From: Porphyra umbilicalis
Taxonomy: Eukaryota; Rhodophyta; Bangiophyceae; Bangiales; Bangiaceae
Assembly (NCBI GenBank): GCA_002049455.2
Contig: KV918832.1
Location: 213,608 to 277,607, forward strand
Length of the DNA stretch: 64,000 nucleotides
Reading direction: 5' to 3'
Both the position numbers and the translations under genes were made by a program. Shown in pieces: positions 42,887 to 52,035 of the stretch. Position 1 is the first letter of the stretch, and each line of letters begins with the position of its first letter. The notes beneath the pieces are model-generated. The model saw only the letters and a list, made by a program, of their open reading frames with translations, ran no database searches and was not told where the DNA came from.

Positions 42887-43342
42887 TCACAGCTGCTCCT
42901 CCGTCTCGGCGCACTCGTCCTTGCACTCGACGACGCACACGGAGCGCTCCTTGGCTCCCCCTCCGTCCCTGGGCGGCGCCATGCACCGAGCGAGGCAGCC
43001 GCTCAGACACCGACGGTAACCGCCGTCGCGTTTGGTGCCCTTGGCCGAGCCGGGCAGCGAGAAAGACTCCACCGCCAACGCGGGCGGCGCAGGCAGCAGC
43101 GCCGCGGCGGCGACTGATGAGGCGGCAAGCGTGAGCAGGTGGCGGCGGGTCGCCACGCCCGCCGCCGAGGCGGTGGCGGCGGCAGCGGAAGGGCCACCAG
43201 CAGGAGACACCAAGGCGGGGGCAGTCAGGGCCGACAGGACAGCGGCGACGGCAGACGCCAAGGGAGGGGGCACGTGGAAGCCAGGGCGCGTGACTCGGGG
43301 TGGGGCGACGGCAGCGACGGGGGGGGAGCCCCGCAGGTGCAT
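42887..43342 (-). CDS. Small Cys-rich thylakoid-lumen-type protein with Tat signal
   Basis: ATG 43342 (MHLRGSPPVAAVAPPRVTRP) gives 151 residues. The leader is bipartite: a Ser/Ala/Pro-rich transit part, then a twin-arginine TRRHLLTLAASSVAAAALLP segment ending PPALA, a lumenal cleavage motif. The mature part of about 55 residues begins VESFSLPGSAKGTKRDGGYR and has six Cys in two clusters (RCLSGCLARCM and VCVVECKDEC), ending ETEEQL. The same arrangement (short lumenal protein, R-C-L-x-x-C, E-C-K-x-x-C, TxEQL end) occurs in an uncharacterised plastid protein of plants and algae. That family likeness is from memory. Role possibly photosystem-related; unknown. Confidence 0.68.
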   Translation of the reverse strand: MHLRGSPPVAAVAPPRVTRPGFHVPPPLASAVAAVLSALTAPALVSPAGGPSAAAATASAAGVATRRHLLTLAASSVAAAALLPAPPALAVESFSLPGSAKGTKRDGGYRRCLSGCLARCMAPPRDGGGAKERSVCVVECKDECAETEEQL

Positions 43343-45008
43343 GTTGCTCGCGCCTGGGGGTGAAACCAAGGGGTGTAGACAGGACCAGGTGGGGGCCGCA
43401 ACGAGCCGTCTGGAGGATGAGAATGATGAGCAGGCCAAGGCAGCAGCATACAAGACAGCCACAACCCAAGCGGCGGGCGTGGGCGGCCGGAGCTCGCACG
43501 ACGGCCGGCAAGGTGGTCCGGCGGGCCGGCGGGCTGACCGGTGAGCCGCAGTCGGGATGCTGCTGCGGCAGGCCGGATAGGGTCGGACGAAACTAGGACA
43601 GCCACGCCGACGGCACAGGCCGAATGTGGCGCGTTGCGCTCGCCGGGGCTGCCAGCCGTGCGGCGCCGGAGGGGTGGGGAGGTCAAAGCCACGGTGGGGA
43701 GGGTGGCGGGAGGCGGTTGCCGATGTGGGGGTCTCTTGCAGCGACCTCGGCGCAGAATCGGCCGCGGCGATGGGCTGGGCACGGCGGCGCCTCGAACGGA
43801 AAGGCCGAACGTATCTGAGCAAGATTTGAATCGTGCTGTTGACAAATGCATGGGCATTCAATACAAAAACAGGCTTAAAGGAAGAACCGATGACCAAGTG
43901 CTGCGGAGATCCAAATGACTCCGGTGTGCCACTTTCAACCACCAGTCTCCATTCTTGATGATCATTGGTCACTGGCTCGAGTCAAGACAGAATCCCGTCT
44001 GCCTTCTGAGTGTTTCAGCAGATACCGGAAACCCATCCAAAGGGATTGGTCCAGCCCGGTTGCTGTTCAGGATGTACTACCATTTTAGCGTCGTTGAGAG
44101 TCTGCTGCTAAAATGACTTCACTGGGGCGCTGTGGTCGCTGGAAGGCACTCCTCCGCTCCCAATATAGGGCAGTCAAAATATTGATCTCCTATTTGCAGT
44201 CTGCTCAATTTTGCCGGTCTGGGCCGGAACATACGGTACTCAAGACAGACTCCCGGCCATCCATTTAGCCGGATAACTACTGCGGGCCAATAGGATTCTG
44301 TCCTGATTGCGTTCTGTTCCAGCTCAGACCGGCAAAATTGAGCAGTCTGCATGGTTTTGTGCACCTCATGTACAGATTCATCGTGGCCCAGCTCGATCCA
44401 CATCATGTGGAGCGAGCTGGGCCACGATGGATCTGTCGCGGGCGGCCTGGCCACGGTTTGAGAAAATATCTCGTCGACGTTAACTGCTTCAGAAACTGCC
44501 CAATCAGCAGCGTTGGAGAGCGCGACCTCGGAGCTCGAAGCCGTCTCCCGCCCGCCGCCCGGTCTGGCAGCGGGTTTGGTGGCCCGTGCCGGAGTCGTTG
44601 GTGCTGGCGGGACGTGGACCTGCGTTGTTTTCCCTTCCAGGGCGTCTGCTGGAGCAATTGGAGGGGGCGTCCGGAGACAGCCCTCAGGGCGTCCCCCACG
44701 GCCGTGAGCGGAGCTGGATGCGTGACTCTGGTCGGGCAGCGGGGGCGCGCGGCGTGGCGGCCCATTCACTGGCCGGGGGGCACCAGATCCCAGCTCCCAT
44801 TCCGCCTTCTGCATCAGGGGGTGCCCTGGAGGGGGGTGAGACTGGTACATCATTCCCGTGCGTGCTCGTTAGCGTTCACATCGCTTCCAGTCGCAGCACC
44901 CATCCCCTACCCAACCTCGCCGCTTCCCCCGCACTCCCCATCATCACCGTTGTCTCCCTCTCGCCCGTCGCGCTCCCCCCGTCTCCCCGGCCCCCCTCCC
45001 CCCGCACC
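43343..45008. promoter_or_regulatory. Intergenic between lumen-protein and geranylgeranyl reductase genes
   Basis: The two plastid-protein genes are divergent across about 1.67 kb. 43.35-43.83 kb is GC-rich. 43.83-44.45 kb is AT-richer and contains two nested hairpins. 44.85-45.0 kb is C/T-rich leader just before the ATG at 45009. No other gene was supported. Confidence 0.45.
44196..44436. repeat. Two adjacent hairpin-forming inverted repeats
   Basis: The first pairs 44196-44221 (GCAGTCTGCTCAATTTTGCC...) with 44325-44350, 25 of 26 positions. The second (44372-44436) has arms of about 31 nt with two mismatches around a 3-nt loop, including CATCGTGGCCCAGCTCG and its exact complement. Both lie 570-810 bp upstream of the reductase start. 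Most likely a small MITE-like insertion. Confidence 0.85.
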
Positions 45009-46442
45009 ATGGCATTTGTTGCGGGTTGCACGGCCGTGCCGCGTGTCGGCCAGCGCCGGTCGGTGCGGTCGACGGCGGCTGTGCGGCCGGCGGCGATGGC
45101 CGCCCCCGTCACCTCGTCCGGCCGCGCGTCCTTCTTTGGCACCTCGGTGTCGCAAACGTCGCCCGCATCGAAGGCCCAGTCGCCGGTGCTGTCGATGAAG
45201 CTGAGGGTAGCGGTTGTCGGCGGTGGCCCCGCCGGCTCATGCTGTGCCGAGGAGCTGGCGAAGGCGGGCATTGATGTGCACCTCTTTGAGCGGAAGATGG
45301 ACAACGCCAAGCCTTGCGGTGGTGCCATCCCCCTGTGCATGGTCGACGAGTTTTCCCTGCCTGAGGAGATCATTGACCGCAAGGTGCGCAAGATGGCCAT
45401 GATCTCCCCCTCCAACAAGGTGTCACAGATTGGTGCGACGCTCAAGCCACACGAGTACATTGGCATGACCCGCCGCGAGATCCTTGACGGGTACCTGCGG
45501 GACCGCGCCATCTCGCTCGGCGCCACGCCGATCAATGGCCTCGTGACGGACATCAAGATCCCGTCTGACGTCAACTCGTCGGAGCCCTACGTGATTTCCT
45601 ACTCGGATTACGCGGAGAGCACGAAGGGTGGCGCCCAGGGCAAGACCCTGGAGGTCGACTACATCATTGGCGCGGATGGCGCCAACTCGCGTGTCGCCAA
45701 GGCCATTGACGCTGGTGACTACCAGTACGCCATTGCCTTCCAAGAGCGCATCAAGCTGCCCGCTGCGCAAATGGAGTACTATGAGGAGCTGGCCGAGATG
45801 TATGTTGGGGACGACGTCAGCCCCGACTTCTACGCGTGGGTGTTCCCCAAGTACGATCACGTTGGCGTCGGCACGGGCACCGTCATTGACCGCCCGAGCA
45901 TCAAGAAGTACCAGCAGGCGATCCGGACACGGGCTGCTGACAAGCTGGCCGGCGGCAAGATCATCAAGATTGAGGCCCACCCCATCCCCGAGCACCCGCG
46001 GCCGCGTCGCTGCGTCGGCCGCGTGTCCCTTATCGGCGACGCCGCTGGTTACGTCACCAAGGCGTCGGGTGAGGGCATCTACTTCGCAGCGAAGAGCGGG
46101 CGGATGGCCGGTGAGGCCCTGGTTGCCCTCAGCAACAAGGGCCAGCGCACCCCGACTGAGGCCGACATCAAAAACTCGTACATCAAGGACTTTGACCGGA
46201 AGTACTGGGCCACCTATAAGGCGCTCGACATCCTGCAGTCGGTCTTCTACAAGAACGACAAGACGAAGGAGTCGTTCGTGGAGCTTTGCGACGACGAGTA
46301 CGTGCAGCGTGTGACCTTCGACAGCTACCTGTACAAGACAGTGACGACTGTCAACCCCGTAGAGGACGTCAAGCTGCTCTTCCGGACGGTTGGCTCGCTT
46401 GTCAAGCAGACCGTGAAGGCCAACGCGGCGAACACAGTCTAG
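45009..46442 (+). CDS. chlP: Geranylgeranyl diphosphate/geranylgeranyl-chlorophyll reductase, plastid
   Basis: 477 residues in one exon. ATG 45009 follows CCCCGCACC and opens a transit peptide (MAFVAGCTAVPRVGQRRSVR). The mature enzyme starts near LSMKLRVAVVGGGPAGSCCA, the FAD-binding Rossmann motif (residues 71-76 GGGPAG). DNAKPCGGAIPLCM is the substrate-side motif conserved in ChlP/GGR. YIIGADGANSRVAKAID is the DG motif. SLIGDAAGYVTKASGEGIYF is the second FAD motif typical of this family. The length and full order of blocks to the C-terminus match plant and algal ChlP. It reduces three double bonds of the geranylgeranyl chain with NADPH to supply phytyl for chlorophyll and tocopherol, at the plastid membranes. 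It shares its intergenic region with the divergent lumen-protein gene. Confidence 0.96.
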   Translation: MAFVAGCTAVPRVGQRRSVRSTAAVRPAAMAAPVTSSGRASFFGTSVSQTSPASKAQSPVLSMKLRVAVVGGGPAGSCCAEELAKAGIDVHLFERKMDNAKPCGGAIPLCMVDEFSLPEEIIDRKVRKMAMISPSNKVSQIGATLKPHEYIGMTRREILDGYLRDRAISLGATPINGLVTDIKIPSDVNSSEPYVISYSDYAESTKGGAQGKTLEVDYIIGADGANSRVAKAIDAGDYQYAIAFQERIKLPAAQMEYYEELAEMYVGDDVSPDFYAWVFPKYDHVGVGTGTVIDRPSIKKYQQAIRTRAADKLAGGKIIKIEAHPIPEHPRPRRCVGRVSLIGDAAGYVTKASGEGIYFAAKSGRMAGEALVALSNKGQRTPTEADIKNSYIKDFDRKYWATYKALDILQSVFYKNDKTKESFVELCDDEYVQRVTFDSYLYKTVTTVNPVEDVKLLFRTVGSLVKQTVKANAANTV

Positions 46443-47620
46443 TTTTCTTTCTTTTGAGAGTTTTTTGTACTCAATCGGCGTTTTTTTTTCATTGAACTCG
46501 CCATCGCTCTTATGTGCTCTGCAGTGCTGCAACATGAACGCGACACCATCTCGCGCAGTTGCCTGCAGTCTGTGATCTCAGGGGTGTCAAAAGGAAACAC
46601 AGTCGCTCTACACCGGCGTGTCGGGGTTGCTAGCCATCGAGCGGAGAGATTCAGCAGAACACGACCTCGAGAGGCCCATAGAAGCCCCAGAGCCCGCAAC
46701 GGCCCCCACAAGAAGCCGCTGTGTTCCGATGCTCGCCTCATTGGCGGGTGCAGCTGCTACCGGCAACGGTAGCGGCAAGCGGCCATGGCCTGGGGATGAA
46801 AAGAACCAATGGGGACAGCGGCGGCGGCGGGGCTTGCAAGAGCAAGTTGCACGGGGATGAGCGTCGCGCTGGTTGGGCACCAGTTGATCGGCTGCCGCAG
46901 CTCGACTACCCTAGCAGACTCTTCGACGACGCTTCTTGTTCGAGCAGCGTCGCTCACTTCCAATGTGCCCTTGAGGGCACCTTCCCTGTCAAACCTGAAA
47001 GCGTCTGGTGCGCGCGGGCCTGCCGCTAGCGTTGCCATTCCACGGGTACATAGTGGGCGCTGGCTATCAACTGTATTGTTCAGGTCCCCAGGAATGAAGG
47101 GAAGCAGCTGAGGAAGACGTTTGTAGCAACGATGGAAGCCTCCCTTTCCCGCAAGTTCTGTCAAGTGGGTGGAGCACTGGGATCCTCGTCATCATGTCGT
47201 CGCAACTTAATGAGGGCCACTTTCATTGAGGACGACCAAGTTCTTCGGCCACACCGTCCTGTGATTGGTTACAAAGGCGTTGTCACGCTGACAGCATTGC
47301 TGACGCCGCTTGTGCACGCCGCACCGGCACCGGGCCAGGTGCGCGACCGACCACCACCACCGACAACCGCGGTCTGCCAGGTGGGACCGGTCCGCCAGGT
47401 TTGACCGGCAGTGCGCGCCGGGAACAAGGACGCCTGTGCCATCCATCACGATCACGACCAACATCACAATCACCGCAGCGTTTCTGCTTGCATCGGCGGT
47501 TCCGGTCGCTCGCCGTCGGCCACGTCTGCTACGTGGACGCTGGTCATGGCACTCTCTAGGGTAGCCGACCCCGCTGGCGCGTTGTGCGGGGGCGCCCGGC
47601 TGTGGACGCGGTCGCAACGA
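46443..47620. other. Intergenic; no gene recognised
   Basis: T-rich 3' region of chlP (46,443-46,490), then mixed sequence. The protease frame is open from 47411, but codons before 47621 lack protein-like character and may be 5' leader. No repeat or RNA gene was seen. Confidence 0.4.
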
Positions 47621-49726
47621 ATGCCTACAAAGTTGGGCTGGGTGACCCAAGCTGCGGGGTCGTGCCGGGCGCGCCGGCCGTTGCTGCTGCTCGTGGCCGC
47701 GACGTCGGCCGCAGGGCTGGCGGCGCTGGCCACTTTGTGTTGCGGCGCCGTCGAGTCGTCTGGGGGGCGCCCGGCACCCGCGTGTGCATTAGCGGGCGGC
47801 GGGGCTGACGGAGCGTGTACAGCTGGCGGCTTGCCCGCCCCCGCTCGCTTGCCAGTCCCGGCTGTGCGGCTGGCCGAGGCTGCGGCAGCTGGGCGTCCGC
47901 CTCCGGCTGCGCCGCTGGTCGTGGCGCTCGGCGCCAACGCGCCGCGCAAGGCGCGACCCGGCTTCCACCGCGGCTTCCCGTCAGTTGTGCGCATCCACGA
48001 GCGGGTGGCGCCGACAGAGGTTGACGCCGACACGCTGCCCGGCACAGCCGCCCGATGGACGTCCCGCCTCGACATGGTGGAGCTCAAGGGCGGCATCGTC
48101 GCCGTCGGGGAGTATTATGCGGAGGTGCAGCTGGGCGGCCAAACCGTGCGCGTCCAGATTGATACGGGCAGCACGACGCTCGCGGTGCCGATGGAGGAGT
48201 GTGAGACGTGTCGCCACGGAGATATGCGGTACTCGCTGGCCAAGAGCACTGGTTCCGTCGGCCGGCCGGTGCCGTGTGACGGGGATGAGTGCACGCCCAG
48301 AAGTTGTAACCCCTTTTTATGCGGGAAGTGCTCCTCGACCGACGCGTGTTGCTCCAAGATTAACAAGGAGAACTGCGGCTTCCACCTGAGTTTTGGCGAC
48401 GGCTCAGGCGCGTCGGGGGAGCTGGTCCTTGACAACCTGACGTGGGGCAACAACATTACCTTCCCGGTGGTTTTTGGGGGCATCCTTAAGGACTCGCCAG
48501 ACTTTGAGCGGTCGACAGTGGACGGCATCCTCGGGATGGCGTGGCCCAAACTTGCGTGCAACCCGTCGTGCGTCGAGCCGACGTTTGACGCCATGGTCCG
48601 CCACCTCAAGATTGACGACGTCTTTTCGATGTGCATCACGGGCACGGGCGGGAAGCTTGTGCTCGGCGGCCACGACACCACAATGGCCAAGGCCGACCCG
48701 GTATGGGTGCCGATGGCGCTTGGTTCCCCGCCGAGCTACTATCCCTTCAAGGTGACTGGTCCGCTGCGCATCGGCGACCGGGATGCGGACGAGCTGCCGC
48801 GCCTTCACAAGGGCATCATGGATTCGGGCACAACCCTGATTGTCTTCTCGCAACACTACTGGAAGAAGTTTGTGGCGCACATGCAGAAGTACTACTGTGA
48901 CGACTTGCCCGGTCTGTGTGAGAAGAAGAGCTGGTTCCGCCCTGCCCACTGTGTACGCATATCGGACGAGGAGCTTGACAAGTTGCCGACGCTGCGCTTC
49001 CCGCTGGAGAACGACTTCGTCATTGAGCTGACCAGCCGCGAGTACATGGTCGACTACCCGTCCAAGTCGTCCCGCTGCGTCGGCTTTATGGCGCTGGACA
49101 GCATGTCTGGGGGCATCGACTGGATTGGCGGCAACGTCGTTATGGAGAAATACATCACCATCTACGACCGCAAGGCCAAGAAGCTCGGCTTCGCTCTCTC
49201 CAAGGGGGACTGCGTCAGCAGTGCCGTCGCTGACGACGCGAAGGGCTTCAAGCCCACGTCGACCTCCGCGCCTGACGCACAGGCATTTGGCGTGGACTCG
49301 TCATCACCAGAAGCCGCCCCGCGCGCACCGGTCGCGTCAGCGGCCAAGTGTAAGGACGCCGGTGAAGACGGCGGCTGTCGTGCGTGCGCCTCGCTCCGTG
49401 GCTGCGCATGGCACTACACGAACAAGGCGTGCGGGTTGCGGCCGGGGGCGGCGGGGGGCGACTCGGGCGGTCTTGCCGCCTCGGTGCCCTATCCGTCTTG
49501 CGCGGGCGCCAGCTGCCTGTGCGCGGCAGCGGGTTTTGCGTCCAACTTTTGGCGCGTCGCTGGCACGGGCCTGGCTGTCGTTGTCGTCAGCTTGGTGTTG
49601 GTGGGCGCTGTCGTTGGGGGAGTCATCCGGCGCCGGCGGCGACTGGCCGCTGCTTCGATGCCAGCCGAGGATGGGGACGTGTTGCGGGAGCAGGCGCGGC
49701 CGTTTGCCGACTCGGAGAGCTTCTGA
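47621..49726 (+). CDS. Membrane-anchored aspartic protease (pepsin family A1)
   Basis: The chosen ATG 47621 (MPTKLGWVTQAAGS, 701 residues) puts the hydrophobic segment LLLLVAATSAAGLAALATL near the N-terminus as a signal peptide/anchor; ATG 47546 and 47411 are open alternatives. Numbering from 47411: catalytic DTGST at Asp251 and DSGTT at Asp471, flap-type FGDGSGASG at 329-337, and GILGMAWP at 372-379, the normal A1 arrangement with two lobes. Cys-rich insertions (ECETCRHGD, CNPFLCGKCSSTDACC) sit after the first Asp. A Cys cluster near residues ~640-675 (CKDAG...CRACASLRGCAW...C) resembles a PSI module. A C-terminal membrane helix (VAVVVVSL-type, ~720-740) is followed by RRRRR and a short acidic cytosolic tail. 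Likely type I protein of the endomembrane/vacuole or cell surface. Confidence 0.9.
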   Translation: MPTKLGWVTQAAGSCRARRPLLLLVAATSAAGLAALATLCCGAVESSGGRPAPACALAGGGADGACTAGGLPAPARLPVPAVRLAEAAAAGRPPPAAPLVVALGANAPRKARPGFHRGFPSVVRIHERVAPTEVDADTLPGTAARWTSRLDMVELKGGIVAVGEYYAEVQLGGQTVRVQIDTGSTTLAVPMEECETCRHGDMRYSLAKSTGSVGRPVPCDGDECTPRSCNPFLCGKCSSTDACCSKINKENCGFHLSFGDGSGASGELVLDNLTWGNNITFPVVFGGILKDSPDFERSTVDGILGMAWPKLACNPSCVEPTFDAMVRHLKIDDVFSMCITGTGGKLVLGGHDTTMAKADPVWVPMALGSPPSYYPFKVTGPLRIGDRDADELPRLHKGIMDSGTTLIVFSQHYWKKFVAHMQKYYCDDLPGLCEKKSWFRPAHCVRISDEELDKLPTLRFPLENDFVIELTSREYMVDYPSKSSRCVGFMALDSMSGGIDWIGGNVVMEKYITIYDRKAKKLGFALSKGDCVSSAVADDAKGFKPTSTSAPDAQAFGVDSSSPEAAPRAPVASAAKCKDAGEDGGCRACASLRGCAWHYTNKACGLRPGAAGGDSGGLAASVPYPSCAGASCLCAAAGFASNFWRVAGTGLAVVVVSLVLVGAVVGGVIRRRRRLAAASMPAEDGDVLREQARPFADSESF

Positions 49727-50684
49727 ACGGGAGCATAGTGGGGGGAAGGGAACCCTGGCGATGATTGCAAAGAAGAGTCAAAAATACAAGAGCAAGCACA
49801 CGAGCAACCCAACACTGCGTGAGCACCCTGCAAGAGTACTGTATCCATGGTACGGGCGGGAGTCGTTCTTGCGAGTATTCCGCCTACCTTGCCACACGCT
49901 TGGTCGTGCCTACGTTGCTGACGAGGTGCAATCACGCTTGTCTGTCGGTGCGTTTCGGTCCCACCTCGCTGCGCTAAGGAAAAGTAAAGAATAACAGACG
50001 AAGACGGTCGTCCACATTTCGTTTCGAGGACGATCAACGTCCGGTGGGTCCTCGCGTCGCTTGGTTTACATACAGTGGCTTGGAACCAGGGTCTCGCTCA
50101 GGACAATCCCAGCCAGGGATGAGCATTTTCGGAGAAACCATCCATGATTAGCATGAATGCGGTATATTATAAATAATTCGCCTCGATAATTGTCAAAACC
50201 ATCGTACGCCACGTGGCGCTCCACCAAGGGGGTCCGCTGGTGCGCTTGCAGGTCAGGCGACGTTGAGACACTGCCGACGTGCTGACCCCAGCCGACGGCG
50301 ATCTCTCCGTGCAACATAGACCATCAAGAGCGAGGCTGTCGTCTTGCCCGAGGTGACAGCAAGGTGTGCCTCTACCAGGTGCACTCGGGGACAGAACCGA
50401 GGGACCCATCCTGTGCCACTTGTGTCCCCTTGTCCTCTGCCTGACTGTGCGATATTGCCTGCTGGTGGTTCATTTGCGGCCGACTACGGCGGCCGGATTG
50501 GTCGCACGCGTAGACTGATCATGCACTGCGCTCTGCAGCTGAGGGCTAATCACGGTTTTGAGCAGTTGTGTTATGGGAACCGGCCTTCCTGTCCTGTTCC
50601 AGCCACATTCCCCCCCCGTTGGTGTGAGACGCTGGAACGCCGAGAAGAGGTCTCCCAGGATCTGGGTGTGTCCCACACAGAACT
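49727..50684. other. Intergenic, left flank of the Harbinger element
   Basis: 3' region of the protease gene, then ordinary sequence with an AT-rich patch at 50,150-50,180. No gene was seen. It ends at the TAA duplication (50685-50687). Confidence 0.45.
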
Positions 50685-50687
50685 TAA

Positions 50688-50709
50688 GAGCAAGGACACC
50701 AATGTCGGG
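50688..50709 (+). repeat. Left terminal inverted repeat of the Harbinger element
   Basis: The 22-bp repeat is preceded by TAA. The match to the right end continues as CTAT after a one-base gap. Confidence 0.92.
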
Positions 50710-52035
50710 CTATCACAACGTGTCTGTATTATTGATGAAACGTGTCTAAATTCGCTTAATAGGCCACAGGAAGGTGCGTGTCAATGTGACCGTGCCCTAA
50801 GGAACGTGAACCCACTTCCGTGAATTTTGGTAAGTCCATCTGGATTCGATAGTCCTGGTGTCAGAATAGAGCGCGCATGTCCTATTCGGAGCCGAAATAC
50901 GGCACGCGCAACCTATTCAGGGCCCTTGGAGTATTCTACAGGCCCTCTCATTGGCAGGAAGCGAACCCGTTTTAATATAATACGTGTCCGATGACGACCC
51001 ACCTGGCAAAACAACGACCGCGACACGATCGCTGCCCAATACACTTCACAGGCAACGACAAGTGACCGAAGGATAGAAGCTTCCCGCCTCTACGGAGACA
51101 GACGCGATCGGTGCGGGAGGCCGTGACGTACCACGGCGACAACGACTCGTGGCGTACTGCCATGAGCACTGCGCCCGCGCTCCAGAACGTATGAGGTTAA
51201 CAGCCAGCAGTCACGTTGCTCCTCGGGCCCCGGCAGTGTTGCCCTGGCCCTGCAGAAATGAGCACTGCGAGGTGTGGAGGACTCGCAGGGCAGAAACGTA
51301 GATACAGCGTCACTTTCAGCGTCTGTTTCGTTCAGCTGTCCTTCGAGCTGTAGAATCCCCATCAGTCTATTTTTGTGACGCTGGCGCTGCAAGCTTGACG
51401 CAGGATGCGTAGAGCGTTAAAAGAGAAGCACTCCCCCAACAGCCAATCATGTGCGAGCATCCGGCAGGCCCGGATACGTAGATGACGGTTCATAACTGCC
51501 GTTCAAGTTTGACAGCCTCTCATACGAACCTTGCAGAAAGCAACTGTGGGTCAAATGTGGCAGCCTCTCATACGTATCTCTGCGCCACATGTATGGATGA
51601 ATGTGATTGGTAACGCGAAATGACTGGTCAGGCTATGAACCGCGATTCAGAGGCTCGGCCTGACGGCTCCTGTGCCGGCGCTCGGCGAAGAAAAGCTGGG
51701 GGCGGCGGGCAGACCAGGTGCTGTAGGGGGTACGTCCGTCATTTTATCGGCGTCCGTGGCCCACATCGCCCACTGCCGCGCTCGCCACCGCCGCGCTCGC
51801 CACCGCCGCGCTCGTCATCGCCGCGCTCGTCATCGTCGCGCTCGTCATCATCGCGCTCGCCACCGCCGCACTCGCCACCGCCGCGCGGTCTCCACCGCCG
51901 CGCTCGCCACCGCCGCGCTCTCCACCGCCGCGCTCGCCACCGCCGCGCTCTCCACAGCCGCGCTCGCCACCGCCGTCCGCGTGACCGCCGTCCGCACAAT
52001 CTCTGTGCTCGCGACCGCTAGCGACCGCGCTTGCG
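50710..52035. promoter_or_regulatory. Left subterminal region and transposase upstream region
   Basis: No gene was seen. 50.71-51.70 kb is of mixed composition. 51,760-51,985 is a GC-rich 15-bp-period tandem repeat ending just before the transposase start at 52036. Regulatory sites and transposase binding sites are expected but not identified. Confidence 0.4.
51776..51985 (+). repeat. 15-bp-period tandem repeat (CGCTCGCCACCGCCG variants)
   Basis: Repeated CGCTCGCCACCGCCG, drifting through CGCTCGTCATCGCCG and CGCTCTCCACCGCCG, about 14 units. It lies directly upstream of the transposase ATG and may modulate its expression or be neutral. Confidence 0.8.
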
